A stretch of DNA of 64,000 bases from Caprella mutica (GCA_947561585.1 CANNZV010000925.1:62001-126000); one strand, 5' to 3'; shown: positions 22,051 to 33,504, counted from the stretch's first letter. Notes: generated by a model from the sequence alone, not told the origin. Numbers and translations: made by a program.

Positions 22051-22056
22051 TTTATA
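22051..22056 (-). promoter_or_regulatory. TATA box upstream of the third gypsy ORF
   Basis: TATAAA occurs on the minus strand 87 bp before the ATG at 21964, with TCAG-containing initiator-like sequence 15-30 nt downstream and a GC-richer surround (about 21960-22110) unlike the flanking AT-rich DNA. It would allow expression independent of the LTR. It is a pattern match only. Confidence 0.45.
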
Positions 22057-22113
22057 GCTGTGGAGCTGTTGGCTGTGTGGGTAGCTGTGTCCTCACTGCC
22101 TCACGGTCACTGA

Positions 22114-22654
22114 AATCAAAACGACACTGTTAGATCTTGGCCCCTGTTCATTTTTTAGGTATTTTATCAGATTTCAGTCTCATTTTGAATTGATCATTTT
22201 TGCTTTTAAATTATTTCAGTATTTCATCCTAAATTTGAATATATATATATATATTTTTTTTTTTTTCAAATTTTCATTCAAACAATTTTACTACTACGTT
22301 TACAGAATATAATTCATCTTATTCGTTACACCAACATATAAACACAAAATTTAAAATTAACATGCATACAACAAAAAAAAATTAATCCTCTTAAAATTGA
22401 GCAAAGGAAATATTGTAGTTTGAACAATGAATTGTATGCTCTGTTTGTTTGACTCGCGTAAGCAAAAAAAATGTAAACATTTCTCTGACTCTTTGCATGT
22501 AACCGTGTTATATGTCACGTGTTCGTGTAAATGTAACATGTTACTCATGTTACTTCATTTTATGTGTTCCTTTTGTGGGCTATATGATGTTTGTTTATAT
22601 TCAAATTTCTCATAATTTGATTTCCTGTTTAATGATGTTAATGAAATTATTTAA
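22114..22654. other. Region between integrase and third ORF in gypsy copy 2
   Basis: About 540 bp of AT-rich sequence with an ATATAT tract (22240-22251) and a T-run. Short open frames exist on both strands but have no recognisable content. I see no gene. Confidence 0.6.
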
Positions 22655-23830
22655 TTAATTTGTTGTGAATTTTTCCAACTTAGTTAGATAATTTATATTG
22701 CTCGTTATCGTTTGATGTCCTAATTGAATTATAGCTTTGTTTTTTTTCACTTGTAATACTGTACCTGGTCCTATCCAATTTAATTGTAATTTATGTGTTT
22801 TTTGATGATTTCTAATTAATACTCGATCACCTATCTGTATAATTTTGTCTTTTCGTGTCTTATTGTGGTAAATTATGCGTTTGTTTGATTGATTAATTAT
22901 GTTAGCTCTTATCTGATCTTGAATAAATAGAGCTTGTCTGGCCTTGAATTTGACTATTGATTCTGATGTATCTAAATTGTAAATGTTATCCAAATTTTCT
23001 GCTTGAATATTTGGAGATGTGTCCCTCCCAAAAAGAGCGTATGAGGGCGTATCCTTCAAGGTCAAATTGACCTGATTGTTAATTGTGTTTTGGACAATAT
23101 CGAGAAACATGTCCCAATTATTGTGATCTACTGTGGCTACATAGAATCTTAATAATTTGTTAATTTTCTGGTTATTACGTTCACAAATTCCATTAGAATA
23201 TGCTGAATATGGTAATACCTCACATTTGTATATCTGATGTATTTCACTGAAAGTTCTAATTGCGTTAGACTTGAATTCTTTCGCACAATCCGACATTAAC
23301 GTTTTGGGATATCCACAACGACTAAATTTTTTACTTAGACAATCAATTACTGTGTTAGTTGATTTGTCAGCTACTGCGTGTAATTCGTTATATCTTGTCA
23401 ACATACATGTTATTGATAAAATATATTTGTTGTTCGTGTCAGTTGTTATAAAAGGTCCAATAAAATCAAATGAAACTGTTTCAAATGGTGTATTAGCTAC
23501 TGGGGCAGACATTAATTTAATTGGTGTATCTAGACTTCCTTTAAGGATTTTGCAAACGTCACATCTTTTAATAAAAGATTCTATGACCGATCTTTCTTGA
23601 AAATGATAATATTTTAGTCGAAATTGAAATAGCGTATGAGCTAAACCACAATGGGTGTTAAAATGTATTGAATTAATTACTAAATTGATCATTTCATTTG
23701 GTATAACATAATTAACAATACTGGCTGCCCGAGTATCTATTTTCCGATGTCGATATAATATTCCGTCTAATATGAAAAAATCAGCTATGTTCCTAGATGT
23801 TCCTAATTGTTTTTTCTGTAATATATCCAT
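22655..23830 (-). CDS. Gypsy integrase (copy 2), complete
   Basis: It encodes 391 aa from the ATG at 23830. An N-terminal zinc-binding module holds His residues in HFNTHCGLAHTL and the Cys pair in CDVCK. The catalytic core shows the three acidic residues in VSFDFIGP, MSDCAKEF and GICERNN, consistent with D,D-35-E spacing. The C-terminal part has the usual small-barrel pattern (IGDRVLIRN, LNWIGPGTVL). The frame is open upstream of the ATG (IPKHEDITWTLNRLK) and overlaps the end of RT/RNase H in the -1 frame. The same break occurs in copy 1, so it is inherited or programmed. No chromodomain is seen. Confidence 0.93.
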   Translation of the reverse strand: MDILQKKQLGTSRNIADFFILDGILYRHRKIDTRAASIVNYVIPNEMINLVINSIHFNTHCGLAHTLFQFRLKYYHFQERSVIESFIKRCDVCKILKGSLDTPIKLMSAPVANTPFETVSFDFIGPFITTDTNNKYILSITCMLTRYNELHAVADKSTNTVIDCLSKKFSRCGYPKTLMSDCAKEFKSNAIRTFSEIHQIYKCEVLPYSAYSNGICERNNQKINKLLRFYVATVDHNNWDMFLDIVQNTINNQVNLTLKDTPSYALFGRDTSPNIQAENLDNIYNLDTSESIVKFKARQALFIQDQIRANIINQSNKRIIYHNKTRKDKIIQIGDRVLIRNHQKTHKLQLNWIGPGTVLQVKKNKAIIQLGHQTITSNINYLTKLEKFTTN

Positions 23831-23916
23831 TATTTCCTTACAAGCAAAGTCGTTTGACTGTGCAGTCTTTAGTCTGTTTAAAGTCCATGTTATGTCTTCG
23901 TGTTTAGGTATGTAGT

Positions 23917-26190
23917 TCAGAAATGTTTTTCTTTGTTGATTTTATACAATTTAGATGTATCTGATTCTTGTTCGTTGTCTGAGTCTGTTTCTGAGTCATT
24001 GTCATTGTCGTTAATAATTTGTGGTACATTTAGCTTAGCCCTCGATCTTGTGGTTGCTATATAATTTTCAATTGAATTACAACTTTCATTAGATGGTGTT
24101 AAAAGTTCACAATCATCTATTGTTTCTTCCGTTAAAGGAGTTAATCTACTAAGGGTATCGGCTACCACATTTCTCTTACCTTCAAAATATTTGATGGTAC
24201 ATTCATATGTGCTAGCTTCGATTGCCCATCTGGCCATCGCCGTGTCTAAAGGCAGTTTATTACCAAAAAATGCACATAAGGGTTTGTGGTCAGTTAAAAT
24301 GGTAATAGGATACCCTAGACATAGGTACTGAAATTCCTTTAAAGCTAGATGTATTGCAAGAAACTCTTGTTTAGTCGTGGAGTACCTTTTTTGAGTAGAA
24401 TTTAATGATTTACTGAAATATGCTATGGGTCTTAATGTTTTGCTTTTGGTCGAATCTGGTTGTAGCAATGCTGCGCCAACTCCGATATTTGAGCTGTCAG
24501 TAAATAAATAAAATGGTCTGGAATAATTTGGATGTGCTAAAACCGTATCTGATGTCAAAATATTTTTGAGATTAATGAAGCTAGTCTCACATTCGTCAGT
24601 CCAGTCAAATTTAGTGTCCTTCCTTAATAGTCTATATAATGGGTCGGCTTTCTGACTAAATTTAGGTACGAACTTACGAAAATAATTCGCAAGCCCTAAA
24701 AATCGCTGAAGTTGTTTTACATCTGTTGGTCTAGATGCTTCTCTAAGTTTTTCGTTTTGGATACATCGGATGCCCTCAGTAGTGACTCGATGTCCAAGAA
24801 AATTAATTTCGTGTTTAAAGAATTCACACTTCTCTAATTTTAATCTCAAATGAGCGTCACGTAAATTCATTAGCACTTGGCCAATATCATTTAAATGTTG
24901 TTCATAAGATCGACTAAAAATTAGGATGTCATCAATAAATACGAAACATAGTTTCCCTAATACATTACTTAACGCTTTTGTCATTATTGCTTGAAATACT
25001 TTTGGACTATTGACATAACCGAATGGTAGCTTTTTAAACTGCCACTTTTTACCATTTACCGCAAATGCTGTAAGCTTTTTAGACTCCTCGGAGAGTTCCA
25101 CCTGGTGAAATGCACTCCTCAGATCTAAACTAGAAAATATCTTTGATCCACCTAAAGATCCAAGCATGTCGTCAACCCTAGGTAACGGAAATCCTTGTAT
25201 ATGGACACACTTATTTAATGATCTGAAATCTATTACGGGTCGTATTTCCCCATTCTTTTTATGAACAACGATAACCGGGAAGTTGTACTCGGACATTGAA
25301 GGTTCTATAGTTCCTTCCTTTAACATTGACTTATTGACTTCTTCAAGTTGTTCTTGAAATTTATGTGGTATCCTGTACGGTATCTTGTTTATCACTATAT
25401 TAGGATCTTTCAATATTATTGTGTGTTTACATATACTAGTAGTCCCGATTTCTTCGTCCTTGATCGTGATTACGTCTCTAAAGTCATTTAGTAACTGCGT
25501 CATTTTGTCTTCATACTCTGACATTCCACATGATATGTCAGCATTAACTAACCTTCTCGGTGCTGATGGCACTGTCTGAGAATTGTTTTCTACATCAGCA
25601 CTTAATGTGCTGTCACGGCTTCTATCAGCGCTTCCGTCACGTGATATTTTACACTTCATATCTCGGTTGCCATGCGTTGTAACTAATGGCTCTCCATTAA
25701 TTCCAACTGCATGTACCTTTGACTTTTCATAAATTAGTTCAGGGGTAACGTTTCGTTCAAATGGCTTTGGTTTTTCGTCACTCAACACGTTTCCTAACCT
25801 AGATTTATGAGTCCTATTATTTAAACACTCCGATATAGTCGCTATATTTACTTCGACTTGCTCTTCGTACGTCTGGAGGTTCCCAACTATCATATTGTCC
25901 CGTAATATGATATCACTATCCGTCGGATTCATTACGAAAACTGGGCATATTGACACTTGATCTCCCTCTTTTTTTGTGTCTTCGATTTTTATTAGTGTTT
26001 CGGCTATCACTAAACCACTATTGAAACTTCTTTTAGCTATAATATAACTTCCTGCTTCGTTGTTCTTGACAAATCCATACAATATTTGTACGCTGTTTGC
26101 CTCAACGACTTGGCTATTTATATGAACATTTCCGTTCTTCTCGCGTTTTTTATTTTTATTCCTTGACTTCGTTTTTACCTCGGATTTCAT
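23917..26190 (-). pseudogene. Gypsy pol: linker, RT and RNase H (copy 2)
   Basis: This 757-codon stretch includes the basic linker, RT (SLDLRSAFHQ, FIDDILIF) and RNase H (FTDSSNIG, LTDHKPLC). It is uninterrupted across the site where copy 1 carries the 7.6-kb insertion. It is disconnected from the protease part (27053-26274) by a 10-bp deletion: copy 1 reads ttatc-aacgttcttc-gtttt and copy 2 reads ttatcgtttt at about 26278. The internal ATG at 26190 is not the natural start. All catalytic motifs are present, so RT could be functional if expressed. Confidence 0.93.
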
Positions 26191-26273
26191 AACCTCCGTT
26201 TGCCCTTTTTGTTGAGGTTTAAACCTTACTTTCGCAATACTACTGCGGTTGTTTGTTCGTTCGTTTATTTGTC

Positions 26274-27053
26274 TTATCGTTTTGACCTATTTGAAGTAAG
26301 GACCAGCTCTGATATTAAGCAATCTGTGCTTAATAGTTCTTTAGTAGCTATTCTACGTTTTTCCATAAACGGAATTTTTTCTTCACCTAATTTTAATATT
26401 TTCTTATCAAAATCAATTTGCGCGTTCGTTAACACGTCCCTTCCTAATATTACATCATATGGTAAGCTGTTGTTGTTGATTAGTAAAGCGTTTACTGTTT
26501 GCTTGTGGGATTTCGACATTAGTTCAAATTTTACTTCACCTTTTACTTCGGAACGTCCGTTTATGCCTTTAATAGTTACGTTTGATTTTATTATGTCCTC
26601 GTGACTCGCCTTGTAATTAAAATTACGACTGTTTAAAATCGTTCTCTCGCTCCCTGAATCTATTAAAGCTTCCCAATCAAATTCTTTACTATGTAAAATT
26701 ATCGTTGGCTTAGAAGTCCCTTTTATCGTATAATGACAGTCCATCAATCCGCTTAATTCATCTTTATTTTTTACTAATTGGACTGTTATATATGTTTCGC
26801 TCATTTTTTTATCCTCAACGCTTAACTCTTCTTCTTTTAATAAATCGAACTTATTTTTACATTCACAACTTGTGTTGAGTGACGATTTACCTTTGCTATT
26901 GAATTTAACGTGCACTGGATCTAATTTATTCATGTTCAATTCACATTCGTACACGGAGCTACCGACCGTTTTCCCGTGAGACCTATCTTGTTTTTTACTT
27001 CTGTTTGTATTTACATGTTTTTGCGAAAATCCTTGGCCTGTTGAGCCCGACAT
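26274..27053 (-). pseudogene. Gypsy protease region of pol (copy 2), cut short by 10-bp deletion
   Basis: This is the same start as copy 1 (MSGSTGQGFSQKH), overlapping the gag end in the -1 frame. It holds the aspartic protease active site (ALIDSGSERT). After about 258 residues the 10-bp deletion near 26278 shifts the frame and a stop follows at 26274. The overlap contains two imperfect slippery candidates in the gag frame, G_GAT_TTT and C_AAA_AAC, just before the gag stop. Neither fits X_XXY_YYZ fully. Confidence 0.92.
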
Positions 27054-28081
27054 TCTCTACCTATATGTCCTAATTTGTTGCAGCGGTAGCACTTAATTGT
27101 ACCACTGCTGCTGTGAGGGGTAAGGGTAGGGTGGGGGGGGTTATTAGTGTTGTGTACGTATGCTCTGCCTATGTGATTGTATTTGTATCTGCTTCTGCGT
27201 GCATACCTACCTGCTGTTCCTGTTCCTCTATTTCTTGTGTCATAAGTGTAATATGCTTCTGTATCTTCTAGCATATCCTCGTGAAAATTGCCTTGATTCT
27301 CACCCTCGGGTTTTTCTATCAAGAAAGTTTCTGTGTCATTGAAATTCTTCTTTGGTATTAGAATTTTTTTATCATGTGGCAAAGATCTTATTTTCTTCGT
27401 TGTAGCAGACAGTAAATTAGCTGTTGTCTTAAAAGGACCTTCTACGACTCCTTTGATGATACTGGGGTTGATCTGTGGACCCAATATCGTTAAATACATT
27501 GATGTATTCATAAGATCTTTTGCGTGATTTTTTAATTTGCGTGTGAATGATTCATCGCTTTCAGTTGCTGTCCTTATTGGAAATTGGGCGTTCATTGTGT
27601 CGTCATTTAATATAAAATCCGTGACTTCGCCTATCTTTTCTAATGTACTTAAGATGTCACTGGCAGCTGTATTCTCGTCCTTCAATTTATTTGTGTATAA
27701 TTCATGACATACACTGTAGATATCCTTGCTGTCTTTCTGCACATATATGTCTTCTAGTACCGTGCATATCTCTTGGTATGTGCTATCTTTAAATGTTTTA
27801 CCGTTAACAACGTTATTAACCGTAATTTGAAAATCTCCTTGCTTGCAATCAGCGCTCCTGAAAAGGATCTTCTTTTTTTCTGCGTCATCTTTATCCCCTA
27901 AGCTGGATATATGATTATTTAATAGGCTGAGATGCTGACGGAACGTGTTCTTCTCCTCGAAAGCTGGATCCTCTGGCCTTCTTCTTCCCCTGAATATCGG
28001 CAATGAATCAGAATTTATGATCGTCGTACTCCTGCTTTTAATTATCTCTTGGAGTTGAGCTTGTGTTAATTCAACCGCCAT
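27011..28081 (-). CDS. Gypsy gag (copy 2), complete with CCHC knuckle
   Basis: It encodes 356 aa. A long capsid-like helical region is followed by a Gly/Tyr/Arg-rich stretch and one zinc knuckle, CYRCNKLGHIGREC (CX2CX4HX4C), near the C-terminus. The start is the ATG at 28081, where the upstream small ORF overlaps in another frame. It ends 43 nt into the pol frame. It keeps the 141-bp segment (27716-27856) that copy 1 has lost and the 8-G run that keeps the knuckle in frame. Gag would form the intracellular particle and bind element RNA. Confidence 0.93.
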   Translation of the reverse strand: MAVELTQAQLQEIIKSRSTTIINSDSLPIFRGRRRPEDPAFEEKNTFRQHLSLLNNHISSLGDKDDAEKKKILFRSADCKQGDFQITVNNVVNGKTFKDSTYQEICTVLEDIYVQKDSKDIYSVCHELYTNKLKDENTAASDILSTLEKIGEVTDFILNDDTMNAQFPIRTATESDESFTRKLKNHAKDLMNTSMYLTILGPQINPSIIKGVVEGPFKTTANLLSATTKKIRSLPHDKKILIPKKNFNDTETFLIEKPEGENQGNFHEDMLEDTEAYYTYDTRNRGTGTAGRYARRSRYKYNHIGRAYVHNTNNPPHPTLTPHSSSGTIKCYRCNKLGHIGRECRAQQAKDFRKNM

Positions 28082-28251
28082 TTTGGGGGGTGTTTTGGGG
28101 GTTGTTTTGGGGGGTGTTTTGGGTGGTGTTTTGGGTGGTGTCTTGGGGGTGTCTTGGGTTGTTTAGTTTTCTGTACTCTGGGTTTAGTTCGTCTTCCAGA
28201 TCTAAGTTCTACAGCCTCAGCATTAATCGCTTCGTCCTCTGAGGTTGGCAT
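28066..28251 (-). CDS. Small leader ORF upstream of gag (copy 2)
   Basis: Identical to 12319-12504 in copy 1: 61 aa, acidic start, Pro/His/Lys repeat carrying five C_CCA_AAA heptamers, and overlap with gag in the -1 frame. Its survival in both copies could reflect function or simply a shared ancestor if the two copies arose by segmental duplication. Confidence 0.6.
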   Translation of the reverse strand: MPTSEDEAINAEAVELRSGRRTKPRVQKTKQPKTPPRHHPKHHPKHPPKQPPKHPPKWRLN

Positions 28252-29448
28252 GTGTTTCCTATCCTAATGAGGTGTTATTGTGTACTTAAACAAGTGTAAT
28301 GCACGTGTAATCACTAATTACGAAAAAAAAAAGGAAGAAAAAATAATAGGCTATCCAAAAAAAATAATCCGTCAAACATTAAAAAATAATCATTCAAATA
28401 ATAAATAATAAATGAAATATAATTTAATATAGAGCAATATTTGTTAAATCAATAAATATAAAATATTTATACCTTTCAATTAATAACGACACTCAGCAAA
28501 GCTAAAAGAAATGCATGCACACATACATCTATAATTATAACTGCTGCAGTAATGATTAATTACCTTCTGCTTATTGCTTATTCATCAACACAATTCTTGA
28601 CTAAACAGAACAGATTTATTCACCACTGACTAAGGTCTAACACTTAGATCTTACTCCGATCGCTTCAGAAATGAGACTGAATGCAAAGATGACATTAAGT
28701 TATATGTTATACTCAACTTTCGGTTCCATGTACAGTGGGTCCCGCTTATCAGGTTTTGTCGTTGATTTTTGCTCTGATGTTATTAACTGTTATGATGTTA
28801 ACTGAATGTTCACTGAGCGTTGTGCACTGTATGTTATGCACTGTATGCTAACTGAATGTTCACTGAGCGTTGTGCACTGTATGTTATGCACTGTATGTTA
28901 ACTGAATGTTTATTGACTGTTAACTTTTCACTGAATGTTGAATGTTCACTGAATGTTAAATATTCACTGAATGTTGAATGATCACTGAATGTTAAAGATT
29001 CACTGAATGTTGAATGATCATTGAATGTTAAAGATTCACTGAATGTTGAATGATCATTGAATGTTGCAGTTTGAATAAATACTTTTCAGATGTAGTATTT
29101 AAACAAATTAGACTCTCAATTTCTGGTTGATTTACGGCTTTTTTGCATGTTGTTTATAATCGAATGTTTTCCATCACCATTCGTCAACGTGCAACGCTTA
29201 ACCCATTCGCTTCCTCCCTCCGTGCTTTCCAGTTTCTTCCAGAATTTTCCAGAATTTCCAGAATTTTTTTTTTTTTTTCAGACTGGTCAGTCTTGTTCAT
29301 TGTCTCTGCTCATTCAAATTTCAAATTAGGCCATCTGTACTCTCCTTATCCTTCCGATAATTTTCGAGATGCCATTTGCTTGACCCTGAGTTGAATTATC
29401 TTTATACTTTATCACAAAAACTGAACACCTTAATTGGATCGTACCTTC
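28252..29448 (-). other. 5' leader of gypsy copy 2, truncated by satellite
   Basis: Matches copy 1 12505-13708, including the GAATGTT minisatellite (about 28780-29070) and a TTCCAGAA run one unit shorter. At 29448/29449 it changes abruptly from 'ggatcgtaccttc' to satellite, so the PBS and 5' LTR seen in copy 1 are absent. No gene is seen. Confidence 0.85.
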
Positions 29449-31162
29449 GTGTGGATGAATTTTTTCATGTGGATGAATTTTTTCATGTGGATGAATTTTT
29501 TCATGTGGATGAATTTTTTCATGTGGATGAATTTTTTCATGTGGATGAATTTTTTCATGTGGATGAATTTTTTCATGTGGATGAATTTTTTCATGTGGAT
29601 GAATTTTTTCATGTGGATGAATTTTTTCATGTGGATGAATTTTTTCGTGTGGATGAATTTTTTCGTGTGGATGAATTTTTTCATGTGGATGAATTTTTTC
29701 ATGTGGATGAATTTTCTCATGTGGATGAATTTTTTCATGTGGATGAATTTTTTCATGTGGATGAATTTTTTCATGTGGATGAATTTTTTCGTGTGGATGA
29801 ATTTTTTCATGTGGATGAATTTTTTCGTGTGGATGAATTTTTTCGTGTGGATGAATTTTTTCGTGTGGATGAATTTTTTCGTGTGGATGAATTTTTTCAT
29901 GTGGATGAATTTTTTCATGTGGATGAATTTTTTCATGTGGATGAATTTTTTCATGTGGATGAATTTTTTCATGTGGATGAATTTTTTCATGTGGATGAAT
30001 TTTTTCATGTGGATGAATTTTTTCATGTGGATGAATTTTTTCATGTGGATGAATTTTTTCATGTGGATGAATTTTTTCATGTGGATGAATTTTTTCATGT
30101 GGATGAATTTTTTCATGTGGATGAATTTTTTCATGTGGATGAATTTTTTCATGTGGATGAATTTTTTCATGTGGATGAATTTTTTCATGTGGATGAATTT
30201 TTTCATGTGGATGAATTTTTTCATGTGGATGAATTTTTTCGTGTGGATGAATTTTTTCATGTGGATGAATTTTTTCATGTGGATGAATTTTTTCATGTGG
30301 ATGAATTTTTTCATGTGGATGAATTTTTTCATGTGGATGAATTTTTTCATGTGGATGAATTTTTTCATGTGGATGAATTTTTTCATGTGGATGAATTTTT
30401 TCATGTGGATGAATTTTTTCATGTGGATGAATTTTTTCATGTGGATGAATTTTTTCATGTGGATGAATTTTTTCATGTGGATGAATTTTTTCATGTGGAT
30501 GAATTTTTTCATGTGGATGAATTTTTTCATGTGGATGAATTTTTTCATGTGGATGAATTTTTTCATGTGGATGAATTTTTTCATGTGGATGAATTTTTTC
30601 ATGTGGATGAATTTTTTCATGTGGATGAATTTTTTCATGTGGATGAATTTTTTCATGTGGATGAATTTTTTCGTGTGGATGAATTTTTTCGTGTGGATGA
30701 ATTTTTTCATGTGGATGAATTTTTTCGTGTGGATGAATTTTTTCGTGTGGATGAATTTTTTCATGTGGATGAATTTTTTCATGTGGATGAATTTTTTCGT
30801 GTGGATGAATTTTTTCGTGTGGATGAATTTTTTCATGTGGATGAATTTTTTCATGTGGATGAATTTTTTCATGTGGATGAATTTTTTCATGTGGATGAAT
30901 TTTTTCGTGTGGATGAATTTTTTCGTGTGGATGAATTTTTTCATGTGGATGAATTTTTTCATGTGGATGAATTTTTTCGTGTGGATGAATTTTTTCATGT
31001 GGGTGAATTTTTTCATGTGGATGAATTTTTTCATGTGGATGAATTTTTTCATGTGGATGAATTTTTTCATGTGGATGAATTTTTTCATGTGGATGAATTT
31101 TTTCATGTGGATGAATTTTTTCATGTGGATGAATTTTTTCATGTGGATGAATTTTTTCGTGT
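29449..31162. repeat. 18-bp satellite array S2
   Basis: About 95 monomers in the same orientation as S1, mostly the CAT form with scattered CGT units. The left edge truncates gypsy copy 2. The right edge joins LINE ORF1 coding sequence at 31162/31163 (cgtgt then ctcttatcctc). Long open frames are artefacts of the 18-bp period. Confidence 0.98.
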
Positions 31163-31452
31163 CTCTTATCCTCTTCATCTCTCAGCTTTACCAATAATGG
31201 TCTATTCCTCTCATTCTTCTTTCCCAGCCTAATCAGTTTTTCAATCTGCATCCCCTCCATCCCCAGCTCCTCCACCATCAACACTCCCAAATTCTCCTCA
31301 TCCTCTCTGTATCTATCTGCTGCCTCACTCTGCTCCGATTCTTTCAGATTGAAAATCATAATATTTTTCCTTCTTCTCCCCTTTTCCATTTCTTCCACAT
31401 TCCCTCCTATTACCTCCATTTTCTTTTCTTCTTCTTTCTTCTCCCTTCTCAT
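31163..31452 (-). pseudogene. LINE ORF1, N-terminal half
   Basis: On the minus strand, a Met-Arg-Arg-Glu-Lys start leads into a Lys/Glu-rich coiled-coil-like segment, then IMIFNLKESEQSEA, EELGMEGMQIEKLIRLGK and RPLLVKLRDEEDKR. The last two are typical of the RNA-binding core of LINE ORF1 proteins. It stops at the satellite border right after EDKR. The matching C-terminal part, starting (I)LRMANRLRHST and VYITRDMTEAE, lies on the plus strand at 42049, beyond the other satellite array. A Met start at 31452 is plausible because the foldback element begins just upstream. Confidence 0.8.
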
Positions 31453-31458
31453 TTTTTC

Positions 31459-33504
31459 GGATCAGTGTAAATTCATCGCGGGTAAATTCATCGCAGTAAA
31501 TTCATCGCGGTAAATTCATCGCGTGGTAAATTCATCGCGTGGTAAATTCATTGCGTGGTAAATTCATCGTATGGTAATTTCATCGCAGGTAAATTCATCG
31601 CATGGTAAATTCATCGCATGGTAATTTCATCGCAGGTAAATTCATCGCATATTGTAAATCATCGGTGACATATAACAGGAAGGTAGATAATACAAATTAA
31701 TAATAGAGATGTAAATAATAGATGGTTTAAAAAAAAGACATTGTAACGTTATAAATAATATGGTGCACTGCCGATTGGCCCAGGACAATTGGGCCCCGAC
31801 AATTGGGCCTTCTGACAATTGGGCCCCGACAATTGGGCCCCAAGACAGTTGGACACCAGGACAATTGGGCCCCAAATTAATTGAGCTCAGAAAAATATTT
31901 GGGCAGAAGACACAATGAAGAAGTGTTACTTTGTTCTTATCAGGGTAGTGACAATATTATCTTTGAAATATGTTTATATTATCTAAAAATATATTTCTAA
32001 TTTTTTAATTCGATTGATATATACTTGATAAGGTATATATTAGGAAGCCCCTTAAATCACATTTGAAAACTAATCTCATGTTTCGGTGTAATGAAAATCT
32101 TTGAAGTATATAAATAAGTCTTATTAACTTGAATCATGTTATGTGGATCCAATGTGTAGTGTACATCGTCTGACAGAGTTGTCACAGTAATATTTAGTTA
32201 ATAAAATGGGTAAATTTGAAAGATTTTCGTTACATTGAACTAAAATAAATTGAAGAGTTGTAGGGATAAAATGAGATTATGAGAATACATTTTGTAATAA
32301 TAATTTATAAAACTCTTCTATATTGAACATTGACTGCAGTGAACAGGTTTCAACAAATTCACACTAACTTTCAAGTCTACTTGTATGTTTCAATAATTTC
32401 AGCATGTCTTGATGGCCCACGGCTGTTTTTAAATACCCACATTCTTATTTTCTATTATCTCTTCATCTAAAATAGCTACATTCTTATATATTTTGTATTG
32501 GCTACATCCTAACAGTACCTATAGAGGTACTATAACTAGGAAATTTGTTGCTTACATGAATTATCTCATAAAAAAAAATTATAGTAATTTAAAAGAATAA
32601 TAGTATTTATTCATAAAATGAATATGTTCTATTAAAAAATATTTTTTTTTCTTAATAAGAATATATTTTTCATATTAGGAATATTCTTTATTTGAACTAT
32701 GCTCATGACTATATTTTTATGCAAAATGCATATTGTCACATCCCTAGTTATTACAGTAGCAATGGTCTTTGATTAAGTTAATACAGTAGACTTTGAAAAA
32801 ATGAGCAAATAATATAATGGTCTTGGGCCCAATTGTTTGGGGTACAATTGTCGTGGGGCCCAATTGTCCTGGGCCCAATTGTTGGTCCACGAAATAATAT
32901 ATGAATATTTTTCTAGAGCAAACCGTTATATAAAATATGATATTCTATCGTTACAACTGTACAAAAAATATATCTAAATTATTTTAAAAAGAAAAATTGT
33001 AATCAATATCTCTTAATTAATTAGAAAACCTGGTTATCATTTACTAATGCAATTATGCTTTGCTGATCATATTTTCAAAGAGGTGTAGCATTTACAGTTA
33101 TTTTGTTCTTCAAACTTAGAGTAGCTAGCTACCCAAATACGTAAATTGAGAATTAACATAAATTTAAATTAAAGAAAAATATGATAACAATAGAATAATA
33201 AATTAATGCAATTACCCACATACTAAATATTTTATAGTATTTGTGTGATATACATTCGAAAATTGTATGATATACATTTGAAAATTATATGATATTCTAT
33301 TACTAAAAATCCAATCATTTAAAATAAACTAACAGCACAGATTCGTACAAACAAGTTACCCTAATCCAGTGAAAAATATAGTAAGGTCGGCGTAATTATT
33401 TGCAAAGAGTTTATTTAAGTTTATCAATTTAATTATATAATGTACCATGCAATGAATTTACCATGCGATGAATTTACCACGCGATGAATTTACCATATAG
33501 AATT
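31459..33504. mobile_element. Foldback-type element FB2 (GGTAAATTCATCGC subterminal repeats)
   Basis: The left end starts GGATCAGTGTAAATTC and carries about 12 tandem units of 14-17 bp (GGTAAATTCATCGCRTG) to about 31652. The right end has inverted units (GCGATGAATTTACCA) and ends at about CATATAGAATT. The two termini resemble those of the FB1 elements (GGTGAC..GTATATTC and GGTTCTA..GTATATTC). A second foldback element sits inside it. No ORF of note is present, so it is non-autonomous. I found no clear target duplication, so the exact ends are uncertain. Confidence 0.7.
31762..32891. mobile_element. Foldback-type element FB3 (GGACAATTGGGCCCC repeats), nested in FB2
   Basis: The left end has tandem 15-bp units GGACAATTGGGCCCC (about 31778-31875). 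The right end has the inverted form (about 32820-32880). AAATAATAT flanks both sides (31753-31761 and 32892-32900), a 9-bp duplication of the same length as in the two FB1 elements. The ~940 bp between is AT-rich and without genes. Confidence 0.75.

Larger units (their letters stand above)
20184..29448 (-). mobile_element. Ty3/gypsy LTR retrotransposon, copy 2 (5' LTR missing)
   Basis: On the minus strand: leader (from 29448), small ORF, gag, protease, RT/RNase H, integrase, a third ORF, a polypurine tract and the 3' LTR. The leader matches copy 1 down to 'ggatcgtaccttc' and then switches to satellite, so the PBS and 5' LTR are lost. Left of the 3' LTR is satellite ending TTTTTTCATG. Its pol has a 10-bp deletion, but gag and integrase are complete. 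This copy shows the full 3' part of the family, which copy 1 does not. Confidence 0.95.

Noticed and set aside
27716..27856. 141-bp segment of gag as an intron missing from copy 1
   Set aside because: It is in frame and coding in copy 2, and none of the possible junctions has GT-AG or GC-AG ends on the coding strand; a microhomology deletion fits better.
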